Source: Sepioteuthis lessoniana (lineage: Eukaryota; Mollusca; Cephalopoda; Myopsida; Loliginidae). From it: a stretch of 64,000 nt of DNA. A program made the position numbers and the translations under genes. The notes beneath the pieces were generated by a model that was given only the letters and a program-made list of their open reading frames with translations, did not search any database and was not told the origin of the DNA. Numbering within the stretch: the first letter of the stretch is position 1; each line of letters starts with the position of its first letter. Location of the stretch: positions 30,363,809-30,427,808 of the forward strand of contig OY757939.1 of the NCBI GenBank assembly GCA_963585895.1, read 5' to 3'. This document shows, in pieces, positions 1-11,794 of this stretch.

Positions 1-104
1 AAGACAAGAAATGTTGCTTTATTCTTGTTATTTTAGATTTTATTGCTTTTTTGTATCTGTGGAATTTTAAAAATGTTAACAGAATATTTATTTATGAATC
101 CTCC

Positions 105-167
105 AAAAACACTTCGCATATGTTTTATTGGAGTTTGACTCCAATAAAACATATGCTAAGTGTTTTT
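105..167. repeat. Near-perfect inverted repeat (hairpin)
   Basis: Two arms of about 28 bp (105-133 and 139-167) pair around a 5-nt loop (tttga) with one mismatch. The inner part reads cttcgcatatg and ttattggag, against ctccaataa and catatgctaag. No coding sequence or known element flanks it, so it may be a foldback remnant. Confidence 0.85.
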
Positions 168-668
168 AAAATGATTTTAATTGACAGAGAGAAAAATAAA
201 AAGGAATGGAGAGTGGTGGAAGGTGCAGAGAAGGTGGATATAGCTATATAATAAAAATGTCATTATTGCACATGGAAGCTGAAACCTTGCCCAAAGAGTG
301 AGCTTATACAGTATACATTAAAGATGGAATATCTCTACGAGAACAATGGGAATGAGCTAGTTAAGTCGGGTACAGCCACAGATAGGCTGTTTTTTTTTTT
401 TTGTGTAGCTGATTATGGGGAAGAAGGCTGTCTTATTTGAGGAACCCTCAAAACTACTGTATTATACTTTTTTAATCACAATCTCCTAACTTAATTTTAG
501 TATTTTCTTTATTTAACTGAAGAAGACCTATGGGTACAAAATGTTGTGACTATAATATCTAAATGAGAACATCTGATAAACATTAACACTGAAGACCAAT
601 ACAATATATCTTCAGAGTATGGATGGCAGTTTGAGATCAATCTATCCCTAAGGATTGAATAAACGTTC

Positions 669-765
669 TGTAGCATGGTATGCAAATGAGACACCTAAAT
701 AAATAGAGCAAACTTGGGGAACTTGGTACTGGGAAATCACGAGGCTTCACTCAGTATGTCTCCGA
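669..765 (+). repeat. Copy of the terminal block also found at the gypsy element's 3' end
   Basis: This segment starts TGTAGCATGGTATGCAAATG, continues through gagacacc, and holds TTGGTACTGGGAAATCACGA. It matches 10,898-10,980 over about 75 bp. Part of it also appears at 6,128-6,165 immediately before the gypsy gag. An internal inverted pair GGAAATC/GATTTCC is present in the block. It could be a fragment of the gypsy LTR or a SINE-like block. The rest of 170-850 shows nothing I can assign. Confidence 0.5.
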
Positions 766-3611
766 TTTCCGTTGATTACGTACGTTAGACAGCAAAAGCT
801 TACATCAGTGACCCTCCCCTATTTATTTATTTATTTTTTTTTTTTTGTTGTTATACACTTCTTTTCACTCGAAAAGGATAGGATCCAAAAGGATGGGATC
901 CTGCCAATCCCAGAGCTTGTCGATGTAGTGGAGCCGAAAACTCTATCCTTCGTCATATCAGACTTGAACACTAGGAGATTGATCGGGCTAAAGAAAGAGA
1001 CCTTCGATCAGCTCTTAAAGACCGTGGGCGTCCCATGTCGGTACTTTTGCAAGTTTCACCACGTGGGACGTCCTGCTGCCCTCGGAAGTTCTAACCAAAA
1101 AGCTAGCCGGGGATACAATAACGAGTTTTTTCCGGCTTCAGCCGGAATATAAAGCCACAGGAGAATTAGGGTCACTGTGTGCAACGTCCCGATCAGGCTC
1201 AATGGAGAAATCCTCGCTGACTTCCTTAGTGATTATGGCGATGTGGAAGAAGTTTTACCAACAAGATCGCCAGCTGGGACGGCACACAGTGATTACATAT
1301 TAAATATGTGCCTGAATAGGGAGGGTTTCAAGGCCATCCCTCATATCATAGCCTATGAGGATCAGAATATGAAGCAACAGCTGCAGTAACATCCAAACCA
1401 CCTGCATTAACAGAATTATCTCCAGTCAAGCAGAAAAAGAATAAGAAAAAACATTATTTGCCAGAAGAACAGCCGGAGGAGATGGAGACCTCAACCAATT
1501 TAAAAAGGAGGAGAGACAGTGGGGATGACCCCCTAAAAGAAGAAAAAAAAATATGTAAGGAGTCTCAGCCCCGACCCCAGTCATCTACAAAACAGCTTTC
1601 ATCATCGACATCACTTCAACACCCCCTTCTCCAAAACACCCCGTCTCCACCCCCAAAAACCGTTTAAACCAGACATCACCCCCACCCCGCACAAACCAAA
1701 CTTCACCCACACTGGAAGAATCATCTGCGCCCCCTTCTCCCTTACACCACCCTCTCTCTCCTCTCTCTCACCTCCCAGGCTGTTCTCTCGGTCTCATTCA
1801 GCAACAAGACGGCTGAAAACCCCTTCGGATTTATCCAAAACCCAGCACAGAGCCAAGTCAGCCTCAACGGAGGACCGGCAAGGCCTTCCAGGACTATCAC
1901 TGTGTTCTGTGGAGTCTTTCAGCTCCGCAGTGCACAAAAACCACTCAAGAACTTGGACTTCATAGGAAAAAAAGAAAGTAGCAAGCCCTTATCAATTCAG
2001 AGGTGCACCCATGGTGACCACCTTAGTCCACTCGACTGGTATCCACATGAAGGCTGTGTGGAACTTCCTTGTGAAAGCCAATCGAGCGGACATTAGGTTG
2101 GCGGAGTTGGAGCGTTCCTCATTGAAAAAATGTTTAAATTTTGTTCGGGAAGGGTTCCTATTTACGTTCATTCTTGTTTCTATAGGTTCCTAAAACTGCG
2201 GTATCCTCTAGATGTCGAAGGAGTGTCCAGGGACGGCGGAGTCACGACTGAGCTCGGCACCGGATCTCTGAGGCACAACATCGTCCGTCGGCCTCCTCAC
2301 TTCCGGACCCAAGTCGACAGTAAGTAAGATAAGTGGGTTTGATGTCTCTAAACCTTGCCACTTTGAATGCAAGAGGACTGAGGAATCCAAGCAAGTGCTC
2401 TTGAACCTCTGGGTGAAGTTGCTGTAGTGTAAAGGACTGTCGGGTTTAGAGGCACAACTATGAGGTTTTTTCAGCACTCGGCAGCCGCTGCAGCGCTGAG
2501 ATCTCTCTAGTAGATGGACGCAGCCTTAATGCGATTGTTAATCTTGTCTTTGCAGGTGACGGGGTTCGGATGGTTGTGACCGATATTGCCGTCAAAAGCT
2601 TCAAGTTTTGGGTGGTCGCGGTTTATGCGCTGGCGTTGGCGAGAGACACTCCTTTTTCCAACGGTTGGAGTCATTTCTTGATGATCCGAAACGGATAATT
2701 CTAGTGGGTGATTGGGATGTGATCATTAACCCCAAGATAGATAAAGCCGGAAGGGGCGCTAGTGGGTCGGATAGGTGTGAAAGCAGCGTGATCGACCTAA
2801 AGACCGAGCACGATTTGGTCGACAGGTTTCGTCTGGATCACCCAGGGAGGGAGATGTAGACATGGCTTGGTAGCTCGCCCTCTGTCCGTATCAGGACCTA
2901 CCTGGACAAAGTGTTAGTTAGGAGAGCTGACACTGCATTCGTTAGATGTCCCACATTCCACTGTATAGGGTTAACTGACCATAAACTGGTTAGGGTCAGT
3001 CTGAGGTTAGCTAATAGGCCTAGTCTGGTCAGCTACTGGTAGTTCAATACCGCCTTATGGGAGATACGGGACTTCCGGGAGCGGCTGGAAACCTTAATTT
3101 AGCGGGCGCTAGTGGGGGCGGTTACTGGGAATAAGTGGTAGGGATCCCTTAAGTATAGGATTAGGGATTTTACCATCAAATACAGTAGATAGCTCAATCT
3201 AGCTAGGCCTAAAAAGGCGAAATGTTTAGACGATAGGCTTTCCCGGGCGATGGAGAGAGAGGATTCCCTAGCTGTAGATCTAGTTAGGCGGAACCTTGAG
3301 CGTGAGGCTAACGAGCGCTACAAGGGTTTTGTAGTTAGATGCGTTGATGCGTTGAAGCAGGTCGGCCTCAACAAGTCGCCAGGACAGGAAGGTTTGCCCT
3401 ACGAAGTGTACTTGAGAATGTCGCACATGTTTGTCCCTATTCTGACGGATGTATTTAATCATTGGTTTGCCCTGGAATAGCTTCCCTGGTAGCATTACTA
3501 AGGGTGTGATCACATTACTGAAGAAAGATGGCAGACATGTTTGGGAGGATGATTACAGACCCATAAGATGATTACAGCCCCATAACTCTGTTAAACACAG
3601 AGTTAAAGATT

Positions 3612-4289
3612 TTGGCCCAGGTCTTAGCAAATCGCTTGCAGCTTGTCATCAGCGATCTGATCAGACCTGAACAGTACTACGCTGTGAAGGGAAGATCAAC
3701 TCAAGACAACTTGCATCTGGTACGCGAGGTCCTAGAGAGGATAAAAGACAACACTAAAGCCGCACTGATCAATTTGGATCAGTCCTTCGATAGGGTGGAC
3801 CATCGGTTTTTGGCGACGGTTTTGGAGACCGACGGATTCCAACCGGAGTGCCACAAATGGATTAGCATTTTGTACCACAACCCGCAGGCAGTGGTACATG
3901 TGAACGGGGAGCGTTCGGAGGCGTTCGCGCTCGAGCCGTCGGTCCGGTAGGATTTCCCCCTGTCACCTCTTCTCTATGTCCTCACTTTGGAGCCCCTGCT
4001 CCATAGGCTAAGGGATGGGACGGCAAATCCGGCCCTGCACAGAGTCCTTTTTGCTGGCTGTGTCAGAACGAAGGTCTCTGCGTACGCCGATGATTTCACT
4101 GTCTTTGTGTCCCGCCGTTCTGACATAAAGGCGGGGAAGAAGACAGTTAAGAGGTACGAAGAATTAGCAGGTGCCAAAATCAATTTTGATAAGAGCGAAG
4201 GTCTGCGGCTGGGTGCCTGGAGGAGTAATGTTCCCCTGCCAAGACACTTCCGCTGGAGTGATGGACCCGTCCGCATCCTCGGAGTGTAG
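3612..4289 (+). pseudogene. Tx1-like LINE reverse transcriptase core, frameshifted
   Basis: The reverse transcriptase palm is readable in two pieces. The first runs about 3,612-3,950 (NRLQLVISDLIRPEQYYAVK, ALINLDQSFDRVDH). The second, about 3,987-4,289, carries the catalytic VSAYADDFTVFV motif. A frameshift/stop near 3,948 separates them, where the conserved QGCPLSPLLY-type block should be continuous. Just upstream, a roughly 20-nt tandem duplication of gatgattacag(a/c)cccataa (about 3,549-3,587) interrupts the DDYRPI motif. Protein family is certain; activity is lost. Confidence 0.85.
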
Positions 4290-4318
4290 TTCGAGCCCGG
4301 CCTCCAACTGGAGCGAAA

Positions 4319-5110
4319 TTGGTTGGAGGTACGAGCCAAGGTAGAAGCATAGGCGGGTACCTGGCTTCGAAGGTGTGCGCCGTGTACATCTTCCCCTTGA
4401 TCCTTTACCGGTTGTCCGTACTTCCCCTGTCTAAGGTTCACCGGTTGGCGCTAATACAATCTCTTTCAAAATTTATTTGGAGTGATCGAAACCCGATGGT
4501 CCGTAGACAGGTCAGCTGCCAATGTCCTCGAAATGAGGGTCTAGGAATGCTCGATCTGGAGAGCCATTGGCTCGCTGAAAGACTGGCTTACCTGGGCCGA
4601 TCTTTGTCGAGGGACACAATCTGGGGCCAAAAAGTGAGAGATGTCTTTTCTCGCCTGGTGTCCGACCCCGGAGCCAAAGGCCGCCGTAAGTCTAAGGGTG
4701 CTGCACCGTTTACTCGCGAGTGCCGAAAGGCCTTCCGTATACTTCCTCTGTCCAGTGACCTTTCTCGGTCTCGAAAGGAACTGTATCGAGAGTTAGTGGT
4801 GAGTTCCGCTTCGTATCCTCTCGTGGAGCGACTCGGCTGGTTGGTGGAGGAGATTCGCTCTCAATGGAATTGGGCGCCAGGTTCGGACTTCTTGAACAAC
4901 TCCGAGTTCTCGCTCATCTGGCGGCTTATTCGGAACGCGTTGCCCCAGGCCGACTGGGCATTCAAAGCTGGTTTGACAGACATGCCCGATTGCCACCATT
5001 GCGGTTGTGGCCAGGAAGAAACGGCTTTGCACACCTTCTACTACAGCGAGCGGGTTAACCCGTTTTGGAGTCACGTCGGGGAGTGGACGGCTCGCATCGA
5101 TCCAAAATAG
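4319..5110 (+). pseudogene. Tx1-like LINE ORF2 C-terminal region
   Basis: The longest intact plus-strand reading frame of this LINE (263 codons) covers the region after the catalytic palm. It contains VCAVYIFPLILYRLSVLPL, LDLESHWLAERLAYLGRSL, and a cysteine/histidine cluster (CHHCGCGQ...LHTFYY) near the end. This part is typical of Tx1-group ORF2 C-termini. It is separated from the upstream RT by an in-frame stop near 4,289. The remaining 5,111-5,530 gives only short pieces of the extreme C-terminus. Confidence 0.75.
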
Positions 5111-5890
5111 CTCGTGCAGCTCAACGTTGGTTACGTCGTGGACAATGTTGTCCTTCCGTATCGAGGTGAGAAATGTGTGGTGTTTCTCACGATCCTATCT
5201 GTGGCTAGGATGGTGATTTGGACGACACGAAAGAAGGGATTGTATGACGGCACAAACTTTTCTCATCGTGATCTGATTTTCTTCTTCAGGCATCAGCTTA
5301 GAGTCAAAATCAGATGCGATAAAAAACGCTTGGACCGCATAATATCCATCAAAAGGTGGGTGTATACTGATAGCAGGAAAAGGGGCAACGTTGGAGTCAT
5401 CCTTCTCTCATCTTCCCGCGTATGGCGATGATGGTCCGAGTCCTTCGGGACCCCACCCCCGGTAAGTAGAGTTTTTTGTCCACCTTTTTGTCCCCTAGTT
5501 AGCTGTATGATGTTTGTCATTGGCCCCGCCATCTAGTTATTAGTTTCCAAGATCCCCCCCCAAGTCTTTTATCACCATAACTCTCATCCCCCTCCTTTTT
5601 TTGAAGATCATGTACCCACATTACTGTTATCCATGCTACCTATTCATTGCCGCGCCTTTCCCTGCGTTTTTTTTGTTCCATTAAGCTTAGACCCGCTCTC
5701 CAAATAGGAATAGTCCGTCTTGTGGATACCGGAAAACAGTCGGCTTTCCAAATCATAGACGGGGAGAAGGGAGGGTAACCAAACGAGGTTTTATCCTTGT
5801 TTTACCATTGTATTCTTTGGTGTTTTTCTCAGCTCTCCATCATTATCATTTTTTTGTATATAGGTTTTTATTGTAAATAAATCATTCATC

Positions 5891-6127
5891 GCATACGGGA
5901 TTTAAGTAGGTTCTCATAGAGCGAGTGCGATATTTTGGTGAATGCAGCGTGCATGTCGATGTATGTCTGTCTTAGTGTATTGTGTGTCTGGGTCAGCGAA
6001 TGTGGCTAGCTAGGGCTCCTTAGACAATATAGTCTAGCATGACCGCTCTTCTTTCCCTTCCCCCATAAAAACATTGGGGCTTCATGCTCCCCCCAAATAA
6101 TTTTTTGTATATATTTTTGGAAATAAA
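5891..6127. other. Unassigned spacer between the Tx1-like and gypsy elements
   Basis: I see no gene here. It may contain the decayed 5' end of the gypsy element, but no terminal repeat longer than the 38-nt block at its right edge could be matched to the 3' side. Confidence 0.4.
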
Positions 6128-6165
6128 AATCACGAGGCTTGGCACTCGATTTCCAGGGCACAACA

Positions 6166-6640
6166 ATGGCGTTACTGATGGGATGTCTGACCACACACGA
6201 CAGTCCTGAGTATGTGGAAACATGGATAAGATGCTTTGAGGCGCTGGCCAGGGTAAAGAAACTAAGAGACAGACGTAGCGAAGCGGAACAAAATGAAATT
6301 ACTGACATGTTCCTCGCAACAGCCGAATGCGAATGAATCCAGAGTCTCAACGATGGCCTACCCAAGAAACATAGAAGAGCTGACTTTCAAAGAAATTAGC
6401 GAGGTAATAAAAAGGAATATAAGACCAAAGAAAAGGTTAGTCATCGCGGAAAGAACAGAGTTTCTGGAAACAAGACAGCACCCCGATGAGTCTATTGTAC
6501 AATTCGTACACCGATTGTAACAAAGAGCTAGATATTGTGAATTTGAAAGACTTGGCACCGGTGAAATGACCACAGAAGATGTATTGATCATGCTACGCTT
6601 GATAGAAGACATGCACGATCCGGCCTTTAAACATTAGAAA
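6166..6640 (+). pseudogene. gypsy-like gag remnant
   Basis: Two overlapping readings cover it: about 6,166-6,336 (VETWIRCFEALARVKKLRDR) and about 6,293-6,520 (LTFKEISEVIKRNIRPKKRL, then RQHPDESIVQFVHRL). The LT..E....I...I.PK...V.AER..F..R.Q...E.I..F...L pattern is that of Ty3/gypsy Gag. A weak CCHC-like cysteine cluster follows near 6,765-6,880. Frameshifts break it. Confidence 0.7.
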
Positions 6641-6939
6641 CCCTTCAAAGTGTTAATTTAACATTAGAAACATGTATAGACTTTGTGTAGCAACTGGAGT
6701 TATTAAAAAATGATAACCAACAACCGAACGGAAGAGAAGCGTACAGCACAAACAAATACGAAATTCTATGCAAATACTGTGGCGAACGGCATGTCAGGGA
6801 AAAAATAATTGCCCAGCCTTCAGTAAGACATGCTCCATTTGTAAAAGAAAAAATCACGCCCCGAAGGTGTGCAAACACAAAAAAAAGTTGAGGAACTTAG
6901 AGACACACAAGTGGATAGAGGAGGGACTGAAATTTTCAC

Positions 6940-7141
6940 GCTAAACACACCAACAAAAACTAGAGAAAAGGTAAAAATAAATAGGAAATACTTTCACATG
7001 CAAGTAGAAACAGGCTCTGACATAGCACTTATTCCAGAGAACTTTTGGAAGGATTTAGGAAAGTCGAGGCTTAAAAAGTCAGCCTTGCAACTAAAACAAT
7101 TCGATAATCAAAATATTAGGCACCTTCGAAGGTACGTTTGA
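6940..7141 (+). pseudogene. gypsy-like aspartic protease remnant
   Basis: The readable segment is KYFHMQVETGSDIALIPENF, equivalent to the retroviral-type protease active-site region (normally DTGS/A). Here the catalytic Asp is replaced by Glu (VETGSD), so the enzyme would be dead even without the frameshifts. It is followed by a spacer and then RT, in the usual Ty3/gypsy order. Confidence 0.7.
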
Positions 7142-7393
7142 AACTAAGAATCGCTTTGAGATTATACCTATTACAGTCGTGGCATGTACTAAAGACTATG
7201 GACTGATAGGTATAGATAGATTAAAAGTTGACACATCGAAATTAGTTTATTCTATGAAGTCGGAAGAACAAGAAATAGGATTATTTAAGGAGTATAAAGC
7301 AAGCATTCGCTTGAAAGAACTACCACCCTAGATATATCCAAGCAAGACAATTACCCATAAACATTTTACCTGTTGTAGTGTCAAAGCTAAAAA

Positions 7394-8450
7394 ATGATTC
7401 AGCAGGGTATTTTGGAAAAGGTCACTCATGGGGAAAGCGATTGGGCGTCACCAATAGTCGCCATTAAAAAAAACGATGGCGATATTAGAATATGCGGTGA
7501 CTACAAAATTGGCGCCAACCACCCGATATGTTCGGATTCGTTTCTCTTACCGAGTATCGAAACCCCTAGTCACGAATTCGCAAATATGAAATCGATTTGA
7601 AGTCGGCCTACAACCAGATCGAAATAGACGACAAGTTTAAAGAAATTACCACACTGAACACACCCATGGGATTGTTGAGATGGTCTCGCTTGCCGTTTGG
7701 AATTAAAACTGCTAGTCATGTTTTTAAAAGAGCCATCGAGAAAATCTGATTAGGAAAAGTGGACAACATAATAATATGTCAAGACGATATATGCCTCGGG
7801 ACCCGCACCAGAGAGGAACTAAAGAGTAAAACAGAACAAGTCTTACGGAGATTAATACAGGCAGGTATGACAATAAATAGAGACAAATGCAAATTAGACT
7901 GTGAAAAAATATCTTATCTAGGATATCAAATATCTAGAGAAGGAATATCTCCTGACGAAAGGCTAACCAATAAAATTGCGAAAATGGAAAAGCCGAAGAA
8001 CAAGAAAGAATTGGAATCCTTCTTGGGGATTATTAATTTCTACAGCAGATATCTTCCTAGATATAGTGAGCTTATTGAACCATTTGCTGAATAGCGTAAA
8101 AAACGTAGAATTTACACGGACACAGAAGCAAAATAAGGCTTTCGAACTATTAAATAAGGCCTTGACAAGTGAACCGGCAGTAAAAATTTTCGATCCAAAA
8201 AAGAGGTTACTTTAACAATTGACGCGAGTGAACGTGCCATAGCAGCTGTTGTATCTCAAGAGGGTCATCCAATCATATATCTGCTCAGAAAGCTTTCGTC
8301 AGCAGAATGCAATTATCTTAACATTGAAAAGGAAGCATTAGCTATAGTTTGGAGCATGGAGAGAGCACAAAATTTTTTTTGGGTAAAATATTCCTCTAAA
8401 AATCAGACCACAAGCTCCTGGAATTTTTATTCGATCCGAGGAAGGAGTTA
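7394..8450 (+). pseudogene. gypsy-like reverse transcriptase and RNase H remnant
   Basis: RT starts with QQGILEKVTHGESDWASPIV (7,394-7,600). After a frameshift it gives EIDLKSAYNQIEIDDKF and RWSRLPFGIKTASHVFKRAI. It then runs 7,759-8,094 with the catalytic box altered to CQDD, then YLGYQISREGI and SFLGIINFYSRYLPRYS. RNase H is seen at about 8,215-8,380 (IDASERAIAAVVSQEG, LNIEKEALAIVWSMER). Several stops interrupt it. Confidence 0.85.
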
Positions 8451-9306
8451 CCCAGAGTAACATCGTCAAGGTAGGCTGTCAAAATCACTGCGTTTGATTT
8501 TGACATGATATATGTTAAGGGAAACATTATCCAGGCTTAGATTTCAGAGAGAAAATGGAGAGGAACATAAAAATTCGGAGGAGAATTATACAATGGGTGG
8601 AGACGGATGTACTATCTCGTAAAACTCAGCAGAGAAACCTAACAAGACCCGATACTAAGCGGAATACTTGAGCGCATAAGAAAGAATGTATGGAGTATCT
8701 GTACTATAGCGGAGAGACCTTTCAAAGAAACACGACATAAATTAACGATAGAGAAGGCCGCACCAAATTTTAAGGAAGGACGTAATTAAAAGCGTGCACG
8801 ACGAGATCCATGGTGGAGTCGCTGCGACGCAAAGAAGATTGAGATTACAGGCTTGGTAGCCGGGGTATTGTAAAGATGTTGAGGAACACATAAGAAGATG
8901 CCCTAAATGTACGGAAATCAAAATATTTAAACAAACCAAAATACATATGTGGCCCAAAGAGGAGGCACCATGGACAAGGGTTCACATGGACCATGCACAT
9001 ATTCGAGACATTGGTTTATTCTTCATCTTAGTAGATTTCTTCTCGGGTTGGCTATAGGAGAGCTACTACTATAAGACAAATATTGAGAACAATATTTCCA
9101 AGCAATGGAGTACTTAAGACCATTGTCACGGACAACGCACCGGAATTCTGCGATGAAAGTTTAGTGTCGTGGTTAAGGAAAATAGGGTGTATGCCATACA
9201 AAATACTCCCATACCATCCTCAGTCAAAGCGTAAAGGATGGTTAAAACTGTAAAAATGGGTTTAAAGGCGTTTTCACCTTTCAACCAGAATATTGAGGCA
9301 TACATC

Positions 9307-10406
9307 TATTGTAGTCAGCCGGCTAACACAAAACAAACAAAATAAACAAACCCCATTTCCAAGAAGTGATGAGTCACTGATGTCGTCAGCCAATAGCTAT
9401 CTAGGGATTAGTTGTCAAGGAACAAAATCGCTCCACATAGGACATCTTTTAAAAATATCAAATTAAGCCGGTCTTTTTAAGGACAGTCCACAACTAATCG
9501 AAAAAATTATGTAGTAATAAAAAAGCTTCGTCGAAGTAGAATAAAGTTACTCAATATTATTTTGTGATAATAAACAAATTCATTCAACTTAGACCACATA
9601 GAGTAGTAACGCACAGTAGACATAAAAGCAGCGGTATTAAAATGGTCAAGCTAAGTTTTTGGCTGGACGTCAGCCAAGGGTGTGGGAGGAATCCGATTCT
9701 CCACTGGTCACTCTACGACCGAAGCCTTATAAGCAGCAGCTGCCCATGAGGCACTGCTCAAGGCTTCCCCTAAAGCCAACGTCCTGATTCCAGCCAGTAG
9801 ACGACACAGGAATGCTACCAGCTGCAGACAACGCAGGAACATTGCCAGCCTCTCAGCTTGAAAGCCCTGTTCAGGGCTACTCAGAACGTCTATTCAAACA
9901 CCTCTTAATCTAACAGCCTTTTTCTGGGCTAATTCTGAAAGTCTAACCTAATATCCTCTGAGATGATACCAGCAGCTACAAGTCCTGTACCAGCGACTAC
10001 CTTCCTGCAGCAGCAACTACCAGTCCAGCACCAGCATATACCAGTCTTGCACTGGCGACCACCTTCCAGCACCAGCAACCACCTTCCTGCACCAGCAACA
10101 TTTTCCTGCAGCAGCAGTTACCTTCCTGCACCAGCGACCACCTTCCTGCACCAGGAGTTACCAGTCCTACACCAGCAGCTACCAGTAACCATCAATCCAA
10201 TGACTACCAATCTTGCACCAGCTATCCAGTCCTGCACCAGCAACAAGATCCTTTCGTATGGCGTACGCTATCCCGATTTATGATTCACCATAATAAAATT
10301 TGTCCTTTCAAAGCAATCACCTTGTTTTGTCATTCTTGCCTAGTTTGTTGTCAGTCACTCATATTTCAAAATTTTGTGGGATCAGTATATTTATCGGCCC
10401 TGCAAC
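9307..10406. mobile_element. Nested insertion in the gypsy integrase, solo-LTR candidate
   Basis: A segment of 1,100 bp is inserted between two codons of the integrase and flanked by the 5-bp direct repeat acatc (9,302-9,306 and 10,407-10,411). It begins TATTGTAGTCAGCC and ends GGCCCTGCAAC. No coding region is visible. It includes an AATAAA-type stretch (about 9,535-9,590). A degenerate tandem repeat of the ccttcctgcaccagc type runs 9,990-10,250. The 3' end resembles the end of the GC-rich segment at about 16,110-16,150, so it may be a solo LTR of a related family. Confidence 0.6.
9990..10250. repeat. Imperfect tandem repeat (ccttcctgcaccagc type)
   Basis: About twelve degenerate copies of a 15-25 nt unit based on ccttcctgcaccagcaac lie inside the nested insertion. 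No coding role is evident; a plus-strand open frame across it is a by-product of the repeat. Confidence 0.75.
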
Positions 10407-11137
10407 ACATCCCTAATTTACTCATAAGTTATCGAACAGTTCCTCATGCAGATAGAAAGCAAAGCCCATCAGTATTAATGAGCAGACAGTATTAATGAGC
10501 CCTAATAACCATGTCATTTACCACAGAGCAGAAAGTTTGGTATAAAAGAAATAAGGAGGCAGAACCAGAGAGATTGAAGTTCATTCTAAAAAAGGACAGA
10601 ACATGGCAGTACTAGAAAAAAAGGGCAGCAAATATAAGCTCATGCTGACCAATTTAGAGCCAGGTTCGAGCCTGATGATATAGAAATGCCCGAGGAGGAA
10701 CATGAGTAAACTGAGGAAGAAAATGAAACAGCAAAACATGGATGAAAGCGGGAATGATGTAACAGATTTAGAAGAAAACAAACCAAGGTCTCTGTTAAAA
10801 AGGACAAAAGAACAAATGCGGAAGTAGCATAGATCTTCCAGAGTAGTCAGAAGTGATAGACCAAATAAGGGAGTTAAACCTCACAGGTTCAGGGAGGTGT
10901 AGCAGGCTATACAAATGAGACACCGGAATGAATAGAGCATTTGGTACGGGGAAATCACTAGGCTTGACACACGATTTCCAAGGCACAACAAGTTCTGTTC
11001 AAATGACTGACAGCTGGTTTGATTTATTTAAGGCCAAATTTGATTTATTTGCAAATGCTGGATAAAAATATATTTTGAACATTCCATTGCTCTCATTTTT
11101 TGTCACACGTTTTTTGTCTATAATAATAATAATAATA

Positions 11138-11780
11138 GTAAATATAGGTTATGTGGTGATAGAGACGAAACCATCAATCATATAAGTGAATGCAACAAAT
11201 TAGCACAGAAAGAATATAAGACTAGGCACGACTGAGTGGGCAAGGTGATCCACTGGGAATTGTGCAAGAAGTTGAAGTTTGACCATACAAACAAATGGTA
11301 TATACACAACCCGGTATCTGTCCTGGAGAATGACACACAAACTCCTATGGGACTTTGACTTACAAACGGATCACCTAATCTTGGCCAGAAGACCAGACCT
11401 TATAATGATTAATAAAAAAAAGAGAATTTGCAAAATTGTAGACTTTGCTGTACCAGCTGACCATAGAATAAAACTGAAAGTAAGTGAAAAGAAGGATAAG
11501 TACCTCGATCTTGCAAGGGAATTAAAAAAAACTATGGAACATGAAGGTGACGATTATGCCAATTGTGACTGGTGCTTTCAGTACAGTAACTAAAGGACTA
11601 TTAAGGGTTCTGGAGGACTTGGAAGTTGGAGGACAAGTGGAGACCATCCAAACTACAGCATTGTTGAGAACAGCCAGAATACTGAGAAGAGTCCTGGAGA
11701 CTTGAAGAGACTTGCTGTTACTCAAACTTCAGTGAAAGAACATCAGCTAATGCTGATGTGAAAAACTGTAAAGGAATAGA
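11138..11780 (+). mobile_element. R4/Dong-like LINE, 5'-truncated 3' end with restriction-like endonuclease
   Basis: The translation carries a degraded zinc knuckle (CGDRDETINHISECNKL-like, CX2CX8HX4C in form). It then has HNPVSVLENDTQTPMG-like sequence, RRPDLIMINKKKRICKIVDF, and DKYLDLARELKK (11,279-11,593). The knuckle followed by RPD...D is the restriction-like endonuclease arrangement of R2/R4-group elements, as known for that family. The 3' end reads kgl..vledlevgg...TTALLRTARILRRVLET and closes near 11,780 with a TAATAATAAT tail. An (aat)n tract at 11,121 marks the 5' truncation. Same family as 28,980-32,460. Confidence 0.75.
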
Positions 11781-11794
11781 TAATAATAATCATT

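Larger units (their letters stand above)
850..5890 (+). mobile_element. Tx1-like (L1-group) non-LTR retrotransposon, decayed
   Basis: A two-ORF LINE broken by several frameshifts and stops. ORF1 remnants lie at about 890-1,390 and 1,458-1,667. The CCHC knuckle expected after the VCNVPIRLNGE region is not visible. ORF2 starts near 2,342 with an AP-endonuclease (LATLNARGL, GDWDVIINPK, LTDHKLV at about 2,342-2,990). Reverse transcriptase follows (about 3,330-4,290; catalytic AYADD near 4,080), then the C-terminal region with a CHHCGCGQEETALH-type knuckle (about 4,319-5,110). The AT-rich 3' end (tttttattgtaaataaat) closes near 5,880. The 5' limit is uncertain. The element is not capable of moving as it stands. 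Confidence 0.85.
8735..10895 (+). pseudogene. gypsy-like integrase and pol C-terminus, interrupted
   Basis: The integrase zinc-finger and catalytic core are readable in fragments at about 8,750-9,240 (a CPKCTEIK-like tail of the HHCC finger, WTRVHMDHAH with the first catalytic Asp, and a TDNAPEF-like block with the second). The frame then reads VKTVKMGLKAFSPFNQNIEA to codons Tyr-Ile at 9,301-9,306. It resumes at 10,412 as PNLLISYRTVPHADRKQSPS after an 1.1-kb insertion. A VWYKRNKEAEPER segment (about 10,533) and a basic tail near 10,830-10,890 complete it. Confidence 0.75.
6128..10990 (+). mobile_element. Ty3/gypsy-like LTR retrotransposon, decayed and split by a nested insertion
   Basis: Gag, protease, reverse transcriptase, RNase H and integrase remnants occur in canonical Ty3/gypsy order (PR-RT-RH-IN). 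They are broken by many stops and frameshifts. A 38-nt block (aaatcac.aggcttg...gatttcca.ggcacaac) sits just before gag (6,128-6,165) and just after pol (10,951-10,990), as expected of terminal repeats. A purine-rich cagggagg directly precedes TGTAGC at 10,898, resembling a polypurine tract at an LTR start. Integrase is interrupted at 9,307-10,406. Full LTRs are not recognisable. Confidence 0.8.
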
